Below, piece after piece: positions 56,101 to 64,000 of a DNA stretch of 64,000 nucleotides. The notes below the pieces were generated by a model, which had not been told where the DNA came from, did no database searches, and was given only the letters and a program-made list of their open reading frames with translations. The stretch covers positions 1-64,000 of the forward strand of contig NZ_JABANE010000024.1 of assembly GCF_012844305.1 (NCBI RefSeq), in the 5' to 3' direction. How positions within the stretch are numbered: position 1 is the first letter of the stretch; every line of letters begins with the position of its first letter. The DNA is from Flammeovirga aprica JL-4 (GTDB lineage: Bacteria > Bacteroidota > Bacteroidia > Cytophagales > Flammeovirgaceae). Position numbers and translations under genes: made by a program.

Positions 56101-59100
56101 CAACAGCTATTGTTACAGAAGATTTTAAAGATTACACCGAAATCACTGCGCCTGGAACTTATAAATTCCGAAGAAAATTAACTTCTGACCAATGTGGTGA
56201 TTTATATTCAGATGAGGTTACTGTAGTGTTGTACAGTTCTCTTCAAAATGAAATTGAAGTAGATGGAGGTGTTTTAGCGTATTGTGAGACTTTTTCAAGC
56301 TTTGAACTTAAATCGAAAACATTAAGCGGAAGTGATGGTGATTATACTTTTGAATGGTATAGAGAAAAGAATTCTGAAGGAGCAGTTAAATTGGCAGGTG
56401 AGATGAATTCAAATTTTATTGAAACAGGAGCATTAACGTCTGGAAAATATAAATATACTCGTAAAGTGATTACAGCATCGAGTGAATTGACTTCAGCGGA
56501 AGTTGAAATTACGATAGATGCCTTAATAGAAAATGAAATAAAAATTCCGCCTACAGAAATAATCTATTATGATAAAATTCCAACCACTTTTATTATAGAA
56601 AATCAGAAAGTAGGAGGAGGAAACACTGATGATGGTTATACCTATGTTTGGGAGAAGAAGGAAGGATTAAACAATTGGACAGCCACAGGTATTACAACAC
56701 AGGATTTTTCAGGATATGGTGAGATCACTACACCTGGAGTTTATAAGTTTAGAAGAAAGGTGACTTCTGGAGCATGTGGGGAATTATATTCTGATTCCTT
56801 AACTGTGAATCTTTATGAATCAGTCCAAAATGCAATTGCTATCAGTGGTGGTAATAATATCTGTGAAGGTTATTCTAGTTTTGAAATAGAAACTTCAACA
56901 TTAAGTGGAGGTGATGGTAATTATACTTTTAAATGGTATAAGAAGATTGGAGACGGTGGATCAGAAGATTTGATGGGAGGTGAGGAGAATGAAAATCTCA
57001 TTGTAACAAATTCAGAGTCAGAAGGGAAATATACTTATTTCAGAGAAGCTATTTCAGCAGGTCAGACTATAAAATCCACAGGTGTAGTAATCAAAATTCA
57101 AGGAGCATTAAAAAATTCAATTGATGATCCAGTAACAAGTGTTTATTATGGTGAAATCCCTGGAAATGCTATTGTAATCAACAACATAGAAGTGGATGGT
57201 GGAAATAATACTTACACCTATGACTGGGAAATATATGATGGAAGCAATTGGAATTCAACAGGTATTAGTACACAGAATTTTTCAAATTTTAGTGTTAAAA
57301 TAACAACAGCCGGTGAATACAAGTTTAGAAGAAAAGTAACTTCAGGAAAGTGTGGTTCTTCTTATTCAGAAGAAAAGACTATTATACTTTACCCTATTAT
57401 TTCGAATTCTTCTATTACCCTTCAGTCTGCAGCTGAAACATGTATTGGTAGTCAGATATTTATAGCAGGAACTACTCCTAATGGAGGCGAAGGAAATTAT
57501 ACCTATCAGTGGTTGAAGCAAAATAATGACGATGCAATGCCATCTTTCTCTCCTACTACTGTAACTACACCATTTTATTTTGATGATAATGTTTCTGAGG
57601 CAGGGAACTTTACTTTTAAAAGAGTTGTTACTTCAGGTTTGATTAATGACGATGCCCTGAATAATGTTGAGGATGTGGTTGTCAACGCAGCTCCTGTAAC
57701 TCCAACTTTAATACCAACAGACGGTTCAAGTTACAGTAATGGTGCACAGGTAAAAGTAACATTAGATATAGATGGTATTACTACTTTTTATTGTTCTGGA
57801 AATGGAGTGGTAAGCAACGGCGATGGCTCCACTAACAATACTTTCTATCCTGCATTGGCAGGGTTGGGTGACCATACTATTACCTATCATATAAAAGTAG
57901 GTACTTGTATCTATACTCATACTTCTACGATCAGGGTATATGATGGTTCCCAGCCTTTTACGGAATTATCTTATGATATCTGTGAAACGGGTTCTAGTAT
58001 TGATATTGATATGACTGATGGAACTAAAGTGAATGTTCCTGATGAGATCAAGAACAATTATAAATTGATAGAAACGGTGTTGATTGATAGTAAAGGAGAC
58101 CCGATTTTCAGTTATGGAAATAGTAAAAATTTCACATTTAAGCCAACGGATGGATTAGAAAGTGATGATGTAGGAACGTCTAAATTGATCACCTTAAAAG
58201 CAATTTATCTTCATAGCGATCCACTAAACGGTGGAATAAAAGACCTATCTCAGGAGATATTATTAACTTTTGAACCTACTCCTCCAATTATCGAAGATGG
58301 TAATGTTTTTAATTATTGTTTTGATGGTGAAGCTATTCGCAAATTGAAAACTGTAGATGCCATTGGCGTCATTGAGTGGAGAGAAGTAAAAGGGGGTGCT
58401 GTTTTAGAGACTGGATATGAGTTTGATCCAGGGATTGTGAAAGACGAAAGTAGTGATATTACAAAAACATATTATGTCACACAATCGATTAATGGGTGTT
58501 CAAGTGAAGCGGTTGAAGTAACCATCAATAGTTACAGACAAACAGAAGTACCAACATTAGTAAATCCAGGTCCATTTGATATATGTGAAGGAGATCCAAT
58601 GCCAACGCTTGAAACAGATACAGGTGATAATATCAAATGGTATTTTGAAGGTGAATTAGTAGGAGATCAATCTACTTTCATTTCAGATATATCAACAGAA
58701 GGAATTGATAAGAAAGACCCTAAAAAGTTCAAAGTCACATCAACAGTAAATGATTGTGAAAGTGATGAGGTGGAAGTAGTAGTGAATATTATCCCCAAAC
58801 CATCATTACCTGAAGTGGCTGGCCCAGTAAAGAATTATTGTGCAGGTGCTGTGGATCTAGATGATTTAATGGTGAAATCAGATGGTCCTTCAACATTTAC
58901 ATGGTATAGTGATAGTGAATTAAAAAACGTAGTAGATGGCTTTACTTCTACTAATTTAGAAATTCCAGATGCTCCTGCCTCTGTTGATGGTACACAAACA
59001 TTTCGCTATTGGGTAGTGAAAACAAAAGAAGGATGTAATAGTGATGCCCTTCAAATCAGTTATGATATTTATGAAAACCCTCCTGTACCTACTCTGGTAA

Positions 59101-62100
59101 AAGATGTTTTTGATATTTGTGCAGGAGATAGCCCTGAAAAAATTCAGACTACAGGTTCTACAGGTACTATATATTGGTACAAAGAAAAACCAGAAGAAAA
59201 GGGATATGAGGGCCCTAATGCTTTGGTTGATGGAGCTGAATATACTCCAAACTATGTCACAAGTGTAAGTACTGATGTTCAATATACTTATTATGTAGCT
59301 GAGAAAAGTGGTAACGATTGTTTTGGACCGTCAAAAGAGATTACTGTAAATGTTTATGCATTACCTGATGAGCCAACAATTCAGTCAACAGTTGAGGAAT
59401 TAAAAGTGTGTTCGGGGGAGAATCTTCCAACGATGAAAGTATCAGGTGAAAATGTAAAATGGTATACAGCGGAAGATAAGGTGAATTCTGTTTTTACAGG
59501 TGAGACTTATACTCCGATTTTAAGTCATAAAGTAGTAGCAGATTCTACAGTCTCTTATTTTGTAACTTCAACTTCTTCACAAGGCTGTGTAAGTACATTT
59601 AAAGAGGTGATTGTAGAAATCAAAGCATTACCAAATTCTCCTCAGCTTGTTGGAGCAGTGCCAAGTTATTGTATAGATGAGAATATTGCTGATATCACTG
59701 TTACGGGTGAATCAAATGCTATTTTTGAATGGTATACTAGTGAGACATTAGACATAGCAACAAGGATAGAAGATAATAATGCAACACTTACATTTACTGA
59801 AAAGACTGCAGAGGTAACAGAACTTGACTCAATTCACTATTGGGTTACACAAACTACTCCATTAGGATGTGCAAGTACACCTTTAAAAGTAAGTATTCCT
59901 GTTTATCCTACTCCTAAAGCTCCTACTTTAGCAAGTACTAATATCACTTATTGTTATGATGATGACGACAATGATAATGTTGACCCAATTGAGGCTACAG
60001 GAGAGTTTGATAATATTACTTGGTATTTGGATAGCAGCTTGAAAGTAAAACTTCCTAACAGGTTGCTGACTCCTGATAACAGGTTTTTACCAATAATATC
60101 GGAGTTTAAATTAAAGAACGAGGATAAAACAGTCACTTTTTACGTAACAGATAAGAATGATATAGGATGTGAAAGTGAGCCTACAGCAGTAAATATTACA
60201 GTATACAAAGAAGTACCATTAATTGGAGATGAATTACCTGAGGAAATTAGTTATTGTGCGGGTGACGTTGTTCAGCCAATTGTTTTGACTGCAGGAGAAA
60301 ACCTTAAATGGTATTCTGAGGATTATGAAAAAGTGGCAGAAGGTTTGATTTTTATTCCAAATATTTCTACTGATGTCACTGAGGAAGAGTCTGTTTACTA
60401 TTATGTTACACAAACGATCAACGGGTGTGAAGGTGCGGCTCAGGAAATAGAAATAGAGGTGAATCCACTTCCAGATAATCCATTTGTTGATGGTATAGTT
60501 CCGCTTTGTATAGGAGAACTTGTAGCACCTCTGACAGCTTATGGTGAAGATGGAGCTACTTTTAATTGGTATAGCAATGAGACTTTAACCAAGGAAGTGA
60601 GTACTGCACAGATATTTGTTTCTGACAGTTTAGCACCTGAAGTAGACGAATTAACTTCGATTGATTTTTGGGTAACACAAACTTCTGAAGATAAATGTAC
60701 GAGTGCTCCAACAAAAGTGAGTATCCCGGTTTATCCAACTCCTGCTCTTCCTACTCTTACCAAAACAGATTATTACTATTGTTATGGCGAGGAAATCATG
60801 GAAATGGAAGCAGTTGGAAGTAATGTAGTATGGTATAATGAAGATTTTTCCGAAATAGTAAGTAATAATAACAAGTTCAAACCTACATTCTCACCAGCAG
60901 AGTCTACAGAAGAATATGAACTTATTTTCTTTGTGACTCAAAAGAATGATAATTACTGTGAAAGTGATCCACAGTTGGTAACAATCACTTTACGTAAGGA
61001 AACATTGAAACCTGTTTTGGAAGATATTTACTTTGAGTATTGTGCAGGTGAAATTATTCAGCCAATATCTAGTACAGGTGAAAACGTGAAATGGTATTCA
61101 GATGAAGAATTGAAAAATAAAGTTGGTGATGGTTTGACATTTGTCCCACAAGATGACACGAATGTTACTGAAGATACACCAATTAGCTATTATGTTACAC
61201 AAACAATAGATGATTGTCCGAGTGAAGCTCAAAAAGTGGATATAATAATTTACAGTACACCTGCAATTCCAACAGCAGATGCTATTGATCCTTATTGTGA
61301 AGGCGATGAAATTGCTCCTTTAGAAACGAATGGAGAAGATGGTGCAACATTTACATGGTATAGCAATGTATCTTTAACCAATGTAGTAGGAACAAGTAGA
61401 ATAGTAGATTTGGGCATCACAGCCCCTGCATTCACTGAAATCACAAATTTAGAATATTGGGTAGTACAAACTTCTAAAGAAGGTTGTGAAAGTGAACCGT
61501 TAAAAGTAAATGTTCCTGTTTATCCTACTCCAGCAAAACCTACTATTGGCAAAACAAGTTATGAATATTGCTATGGTGTAAGTATTGATGAAATGCAAGT
61601 AGAGGGGGACCGTGTAACATGGTATGAAGATGAAAAGTTAACGCAAATTGTGAAAACAGGTAATGCTTTCAAACCTCAGTTCATTGCAGATGAATCAACG
61701 AAGGATTACATGTTGACGTATTATGTTACTCAGAAAAATGAAAATCAATGCGAAAGTGAACCAGAAGTAGTAAACATTACGCTTTATAAAGAGACAATTG
61801 CTCCAACTTTATCACAAACTGCTTTTGAATATTGTTCTGGAGCTATTCTACAGCCAATTAAAGTTGAAGGTGGGGTTAATATAAAATGGTATAGTGATTC
61901 AGACTTAACAAATCAAGTAGGAACCGGTAATACATTTACCCCTCAGGATGATACAAATGTTACTGACGATGAGACTATTAATTATTTCTATACTGAAACC
62001 TTAAACGGATGCGAGAGTGATTATCAAACTGTAACTATAATTATTTATAATACCCCTACAGCTCCAAGTATTGTAGGTGATAATGTCATTAATTATTGTT

Positions 62101-64000
62101 CGGGAGATGAATTACAGCCTATTCTAGTGTTAGGACAATCTGATAATTTAAAGTGGTATGCTGATGAAAATCTAAGTGAGTTATTGTCATCGCACAGCGA
62201 GTTTACACCAACTGTAAATAATGAATCTACATCCGTATTGTCGGAAGATTATTATGTGACGTATACTCGAAATAATTGTGAGAGCCCAGCAACTAAAATT
62301 ACGGTAAATGTAAATCCTTTACCTGTAATTAGTTTGTTAGGTATTACGGATGGAGATGTTTTCTGTAAAACTGATGCAAGCCCTGTGGTGCAAGCATTAC
62401 CTTCAAATGGTACATTGACATCATCAACTGGCGTTGTAATTAGAAATAATACTGAAATATTATTAGGGAATTCACCATTAGGAAAGCATACCCTAAATTA
62501 TACAGTAACGAATGAAAATAATTGCGTTGATTCATTGTTGATCAGCTTTACAATAGTAGATGCACCTAAAGTGAATTTCTCAGAAACAATACTTTGTGAT
62601 TCAAAAGAAGTGACATTCTATGATGAAACGTCGATTCCAGCGGATGATAATTTAACAGAGATTCTAGAGTGGAGATACAATTTTGGGGATAATGAAGGTG
62701 GTGTAACTTTATATAGTGCCGAGGAAGCGAAAGAGTATACACATACATATTCAGCAACAGGGAATCATGATGTGACACTGACCATCATTACCAATCAAAA
62801 TTGTAGTGAAATCAGTTATGAAAAGACCATATTTATCAATTCTCCTCCAGTAGTACAATTTGAATGGTCTGTTTCTGAGTTTGGTAGTGAAATGCAGTTT
62901 AAAGAACATTTAGAAATTGTCAATAAAGATCCAATTGAATACAGACACTGGGATTTTGGTGATGGTACTTCGTCTACAGCAATGAACCCTAAACATCAAT
63001 ATACTGAGGTAGGTTCTTATTTGGTGACCTATGAGGTGAGAACTGAAAAAGGTTGTTCAAATATTCTTCAGCAAGAAGTTTATGTATTACCACACCCAGT
63101 GTTATTGACTGAAGATGATTTCTACTTCCAGAACTTTGATTTTGATGATGGAGATTGGAAAGCAACAGCCAACAATACAAATATCAGTTGGGAATATGGC
63201 ATTCCAATGACAACTAACTTCAGCTCTACTAATAATGCATGGGTCACTAATTTAGACTCTACATATTTTGAGAATGAAGAATCTTTCTTGAACCTGCCAT
63301 CATTTGATATCAGTGGTTTAACAAAACCGATGTTGTCTTTTGATATGAAAATTGATATTGAAAACGGTATTGATGGAGCTATTCTTCAGTATTCATTGGA
63401 TTCAGGTCAGACTTGGTACTTATTGGGTGATGTAGAAGATCCTATTAATTGGTACAACAGTCAATCTATTCTTGCAGATCCAGGTAATCAGATCTTCGGA
63501 ACCAATACTTTATCTAAAGGTTGGACGGGAACAAATGCGACTTATGGATATGAAAGTGGTGAGTACCTTTCTGTAAGACATCAATTAGATAATTTCATAG
63601 GAGAACAGCATTTACGTCTTCGTTTTGCTTTCAAATCAAATTCAGCACAAGAGTATGAAGGTCTAGTGATTGATAACTTCTTCATTGGTAACAGACAGAA
63701 AGTGGTGTTGATTGAATCAATGACAAATGCCGCACAAGAAGCAAGTAATAGAGCAATGTCTTCATTGGGAGAGCATTTAGCTACGATGGAATCAGATGTG
63801 TTAAGTATTAATTACCACATTAATTTAGAAGGCTTTGTAGATGATTTGAATAAAGACAATCAAGAAGCTTCAAGTGGTAGAAAGTTCTTCTATGGTGTAA
63901 CAAATGCACCTCGAACAATTGTAGATGGTAATCTTGGTGCAGAACCAAAGCATACAGATGATTTCTTGGAAGAATTCGAGAATAATGTTTATCAAAGAAC
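53169..64000 (+). CDS. Giant Ig/PKD-repeat surface adhesin (3' end beyond window)
   Basis: At least 3610 residues, still open at 64000; frame checked at many points. Signal peptide 1-28 (ends TINAQ). Order: bacterial-Ig/cadherin-like front (to about 455), a block of three long repeats of about 192 residues (about 830-1410, each starting with YCETFSSF-like sequence), about fifteen short Cys-paired Ig-like modules of about 88 residues (1710-3060), two PKD-like domains (YNFGDNEG, HWDFGDGTS, about 3130-3310), a jelly-roll (about 3315-3510) and an Omp28-like end. SprB-type gliding adhesins and other T9SS substrates have this style; a sorting domain would lie past the window. Start 168 bp after the STAND operon, with own leader. 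Confidence 0.85.
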   Translation, partial: MNKFSLRFLILTLYISVFFFTASTINAQTLTHSDNTYFNAGTTVIWTLEEESAGDFTGDPFASDFDLIVKSGVDGSISSEGSSLVSVATVVSTKEYTITIDLTSYSLSNNDEFTLYYENESFETIISPNTYIYDDEDPDKPTFELQSTSLTGQFESSVYYTTETEPIFDVTDVEEGHEIELFVGADDSQDIEGSASATDNTLTAKTLSTPAVYTYYVVVTDEAGNTVTSDDIVIDYADVENPLPVAITDLTIDNNPESSEDDVTKNADVDLKFDGLTVASPEHELIILNSSDEEIARTTVDATTENIILPTLADGTHTVTYYFEDIYGNVSDETDFTFTIDTEAPSILSSTIATGYATNTQLAVTPDGDATTDDVTITFETSEELAELPKVEFSSDFPTVNNPSGNNFNVTKSDLDLSSYAAVPFEITIKDIAGNTATITTTTDGSVVYTFPDIVNKIQTSDALEYCDASSSVAFTKDGEITGGDDSYTIAWEVNIDDAGFNSIGVISEEYTENATLSAGTYEYRRVVYSQGIAFPSNTLKIIVEDNAITNTISGPSPANYFTSTIAEDIITITGNTDPDYTYEWEYSTDGENWSTIASETGEDLTYGEAINTLGDHHFRRKVTDGPCISYSDEVIINLYDPIVNNIQNDGNAVYCSGAPEVQFSTEVAVSGGDGSYTYDWWRKEDTGSDTYASLGVDTESLTDNSSLSTGTYTYKRTITSAGETVDSDPITITVYDEITGNTIVVPAKTVYNGEIATGTIQLNPGTASGGDGALKYQWQYFSGSWQDADASVNYTHNATVSDGTEIKFRRIVTDDLGECESISNEITITSLPAIQNTVAVVGNSKYCETFSSFEIQSTALSGGDDEYTIKWFREKNNEGANELTGETNPNFIETEALTAATYTYTRQVTSGGNTETSDPVVITIDAVLVNEINDISPNIFYDKIPTTFVISSKSVAGGDVNNAFVWEIKVDENNWTATAIVTEDFKDYTEITAPGTYKFRRKLTSDQCGDLYSDEVTVVLYSSLQNEIEVDGGVLAYCETFSSFELKSKTLSGSDGDYTFEWYREKNSEGAVKLAGEMNSNFIETGALTSGKYKYTRKVITASSELTSAEVEITIDALIENEIKIPPTEIIYYDKIPTTFIIENQKVGGGNTDDGYTYVWEKKEGLNNWTATGITTQDFSGYGEITTPGVYKFRRKVTSGACGELYSDSLTVNLYESVQNAIAISGGNNICEGYSSFEIETSTLSGGDGNYTFKWYKKIGDGGSEDLMGGEENENLIVTNSESEGKYTYFREAISAGQTIKSTGVVIKIQGALKNSIDDPVTSVYYGEIPGNAIVINNIEVDGGNNTYTYDWEIYDGSNWNSTGISTQNFSNFSVKITTAGEYKFRRKVTSGKCGSSYSEEKTIILYPIISNSSITLQSAAETCIGSQIFIAGTTPNGGEGNYTYQWLKQNNDDAMPSFSPTTVTTPFYFDDNVSEAGNFTFKRVVTSGLINDDALNNVEDVVVNAAPVTPTLIPTDGSSYSNGAQVKVTLDIDGITTFYCSGNGVVSNGDGSTNNTFYPALAGLGDHTITYHIKVGTCIYTHTSTIRVYDGSQPFTELSYDICETGSSIDIDMTDGTKVNVPDEIKNNYKLIETVLIDSKGDPIFSYGNSKNFTFKPTDGLESDDVGTSKLITLKAIYLHSDPLNGGIKDLSQEILLTFEPTPPIIEDGNVFNYCFDGEAIRKLKTVDAIGVIEWREVKGGAVLETGYEFDPGIVKDESSDITKTYYVTQSINGCSSEAVEVTINSYRQTEVPTLVNPGPFDICEGDPMPTLETDTGDNIKWYFEGELVGDQSTFISDISTEGIDKKDPKKFKVTSTVNDCESDEVEVVVNIIPKPSLPEVAGPVKNYCAGAVDLDDLMVKSDGPSTFTWYSDSELKNVVDGFTSTNLEIPDAPASVDGTQTFRYWVVKTKEGCNSDALQISYDIYENPPVPTLVKDVFDICAGDSPEKIQTTGSTGTIYWYKEKPEEKGYEGPNALVDGAEYTPNYVTSVSTDVQYTYYVAEKSGNDCFGPSKEITVNVYALPDEPTIQSTVEELKVCSGENLPTMKVSGENVKWYTAEDKVNSVFTGETYTPILSHKVVADSTVSYFVTSTSSQGCVSTFKEVIVEIKALPNSPQLVGAVPSYCIDENIADITVTGESNAIFEWYTSETLDIATRIEDNNATLTFTEKTAEVTELDSIHYWVTQTTPLGCASTPLKVSIPVYPTPKAPTLASTNITYCYDDDDNDNVDPIEATGEFDNITWYLDSSLKVKLPNRLLTPDNRFLPIISEFKLKNEDKTVTFYVTDKNDIGCESEPTAVNITVYKEVPLIGDELPEEISYCAGDVVQPIVLTAGENLKWYSEDYEKVAEGLIFIPNISTDVTEEESVYYYVTQTINGCEGAAQEIEIEVNPLPDNPFVDGIVPLCIGELVAPLTAYGEDGATFNWYSNETLTKEVSTAQIFVSDSLAPEVDELTSIDFWVTQTSEDKCTSAPTKVSIPVYPTPALPTLTKTDYYYCYGEEIMEMEAVGSNVVWYNEDFSEIVSNNNKFKPTFSPAESTEEYELIFFVTQKNDNYCESDPQLVTITLRKETLKPVLEDIYFEYCAGEIIQPISSTGENVKWYSDEELKNKVGDGLTFVPQDDTNVTEDTPISYYVTQTIDDCPSEAQKVDIIIYSTPAIPTADAIDPYCEGDEIAPLETNGEDGATFTWYSNVSLTNVVGTSRIVDLGITAPAFTEITNLEYWVVQTSKEGCESEPLKVNVPVYPTPAKPTIGKTSYEYCYGVSIDEMQVEGDRVTWYEDEKLTQIVKTGNAFKPQFIADESTKDYMLTYYVTQKNENQCESEPEVVNITLYKETIAPTLSQTAFEYCSGAILQPIKVEGGVNIKWYSDSDLTNQVGTGNTFTPQDDTNVTDDETINYFYTETLNGCESDYQTVTIIIYNTPTAPSIVGDNVINYCSGDELQPILVLGQSDNLKWYADENLSELLSSHSEFTPTVNNESTSVLSEDYYVTYTRNNCESPATKITVNVNPLPVISLLGITDGDVFCKTDASPVVQALPSNGTLTSSTGVVIRNNTEILLGNSPLGKHTLNYTVTNENNCVDSLLISFTIVDAPKVNFSETILCDSKEVTFYDETSIPADDNLTEILEWRYNFGDNEGGVTLYSAEEAKEYTHTYSATGNHDVTLTIITNQNCSEISYEKTIFINSPPVVQFEWSVSEFGSEMQFKEHLEIVNKDPIEYRHWDFGDGTSSTAMNPKHQYTEVGSYLVTYEVRTEKGCSNILQQEVYVLPHPVLLTEDDFYFQNFDFDDGDWKATANNTNISWEYGIPMTTNFSSTNNAWVTNLDSTYFENEESFLNLPSFDISGLTKPMLSFDMKIDIENGIDGAILQYSLDSGQTWYLLGDVEDPINWYNSQSILADPGNQIFGTNTLSKGWTGTNATYGYESGEYLSVRHQLDNFIGEQHLRLRFAFKSNSAQEYEGLVIDNFFIGNRQKVVLIESMTNAAQEASNRAMSSLGEHLATMESDVLSINYHINLEGFVDDLNKDNQEASSGRKFFYGVTNAPRTIVDGNLGAEPKHTDDFLEEFENNVYQR
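55665..57400 (+). repeat. Three long tandem modules in the giant adhesin
   Basis: Cysteine-containing starts at about 55708, 56280 and 56861 give a period near 575 bp (about 192 residues). Shared phrases are FxSFE, GGD.xYTxxWxxEK, NFIET, the YYDKIPTTFII start of the second half and YKFRRKVTSG. Divergence between copies looks moderate. Confidence 0.75.
58300..62340 (+). repeat. About fifteen short Ig-like modules with three-module superrepeat
   Basis: Each unit starts YC-x-G/D, has WY about 20 residues later, and ends CESxP-like with PTPxxPT. Starts at about 58580, 58840, 59115, 59409, 59670, 59950, 60253, 60507, 60779, 61039, 61294, 61567, 61831 and 62095; spacing 254-303 bp. From 59670 the units repeat in threes with a period of about 787-837 bp (FxWYSN type, YCYG type, YCAG/YCSG type). 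The two Cys per unit probably form a disulfide. Confidence 0.75.

Noticed and set aside
58956..59282. 108-codon minus-strand open frame
   Set aside because: It lies fully within the giant adhesin frame, which has a consistent repeat structure; the opposite frame has low-complexity composition.

Overview
The window looks like chromosome of a marine, gliding-type Bacteroidota, most likely a Flammeovirga-like member of the Cytophagales (inference). The DNA is AT-rich. Several promoters fit the Bacteroidota form TTG-N19-21-TAnnTTTG. Two complete proteins end in a type IX secretion (T9SS) type A sorting domain, and the last gene is a giant Ig/PKD adhesin of the kind that pathway exports. No rRNA, tRNA, CRISPR array, transposase or phage gene was seen.

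Layout. 1-1255: gene remnant plus non-coding DNA rich in palindromes. 1256-5057 (minus): four-gene operon of UbiA prenyltransferase, type III polyketide synthase, methyltransferase and FAD oxidoreductase, probably making a prenylated aromatic polyketide. 5301-7219: thioredoxin-like secreted protein, ECF sigma factor with a very short zinc anti-sigma, and a small unknown gene. 7441-13973: a four-unit LRR/Ig surface protein and a Kelch lipoprotein, co-transcribed. 14304-19036: ABC-F ATPase, a membrane SpoIIE-type phosphatase and an unknown secreted protein, separated by palindromic repeats and twin terminators. 19400-27767: two paralogous convergent AraC regulator/arylsulfatase pairs, with an outer-membrane barrel inside the first. 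27954-39039: metalloprotease, a GH38-like glycosidase with a cysteine knot-like insert diverging from a lipoprotein debranching-enzyme homologue, RDD protein, and a third sulfatase carrying a T9SS signal. 39259-45811: a SnoaL-like/SDR/desaturase-like operon, ABM monooxygenase, DUF3050, DUF4269, NADAR and a methyltransferase. 46164-53000: a compact operon of a triple TIR-like protein, an nSTAND1 NTPase with one membrane helix and WD40 domain, a helical-repeat plus beta-barrel outer-membrane protein, and a propeller lipoprotein. 53169-64000: the first 3610 codons of the giant adhesin, which runs off the window.

How it fits together. Most of 19400-39039 serves capture and breakdown of sulfated polysaccharides, as expected for an algae- or detritus-associated marine organism. 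The strongest candidate for an undescribed system is the operon at 46164-53000: residue charge around the single helix predicts NTPase in the cytoplasm and WD40 in the periplasm, and the next two genes encode outer-membrane and lipoprotein partners, so it could pass a signal across the whole envelope to TIR-like domains. A second notable layer is non-coding: a dispersed family of palindromic elements with ends like TAAGTACTARGACAAAAAT, found in at least seven intergenic gaps in forms from about 40 to 206 bp.
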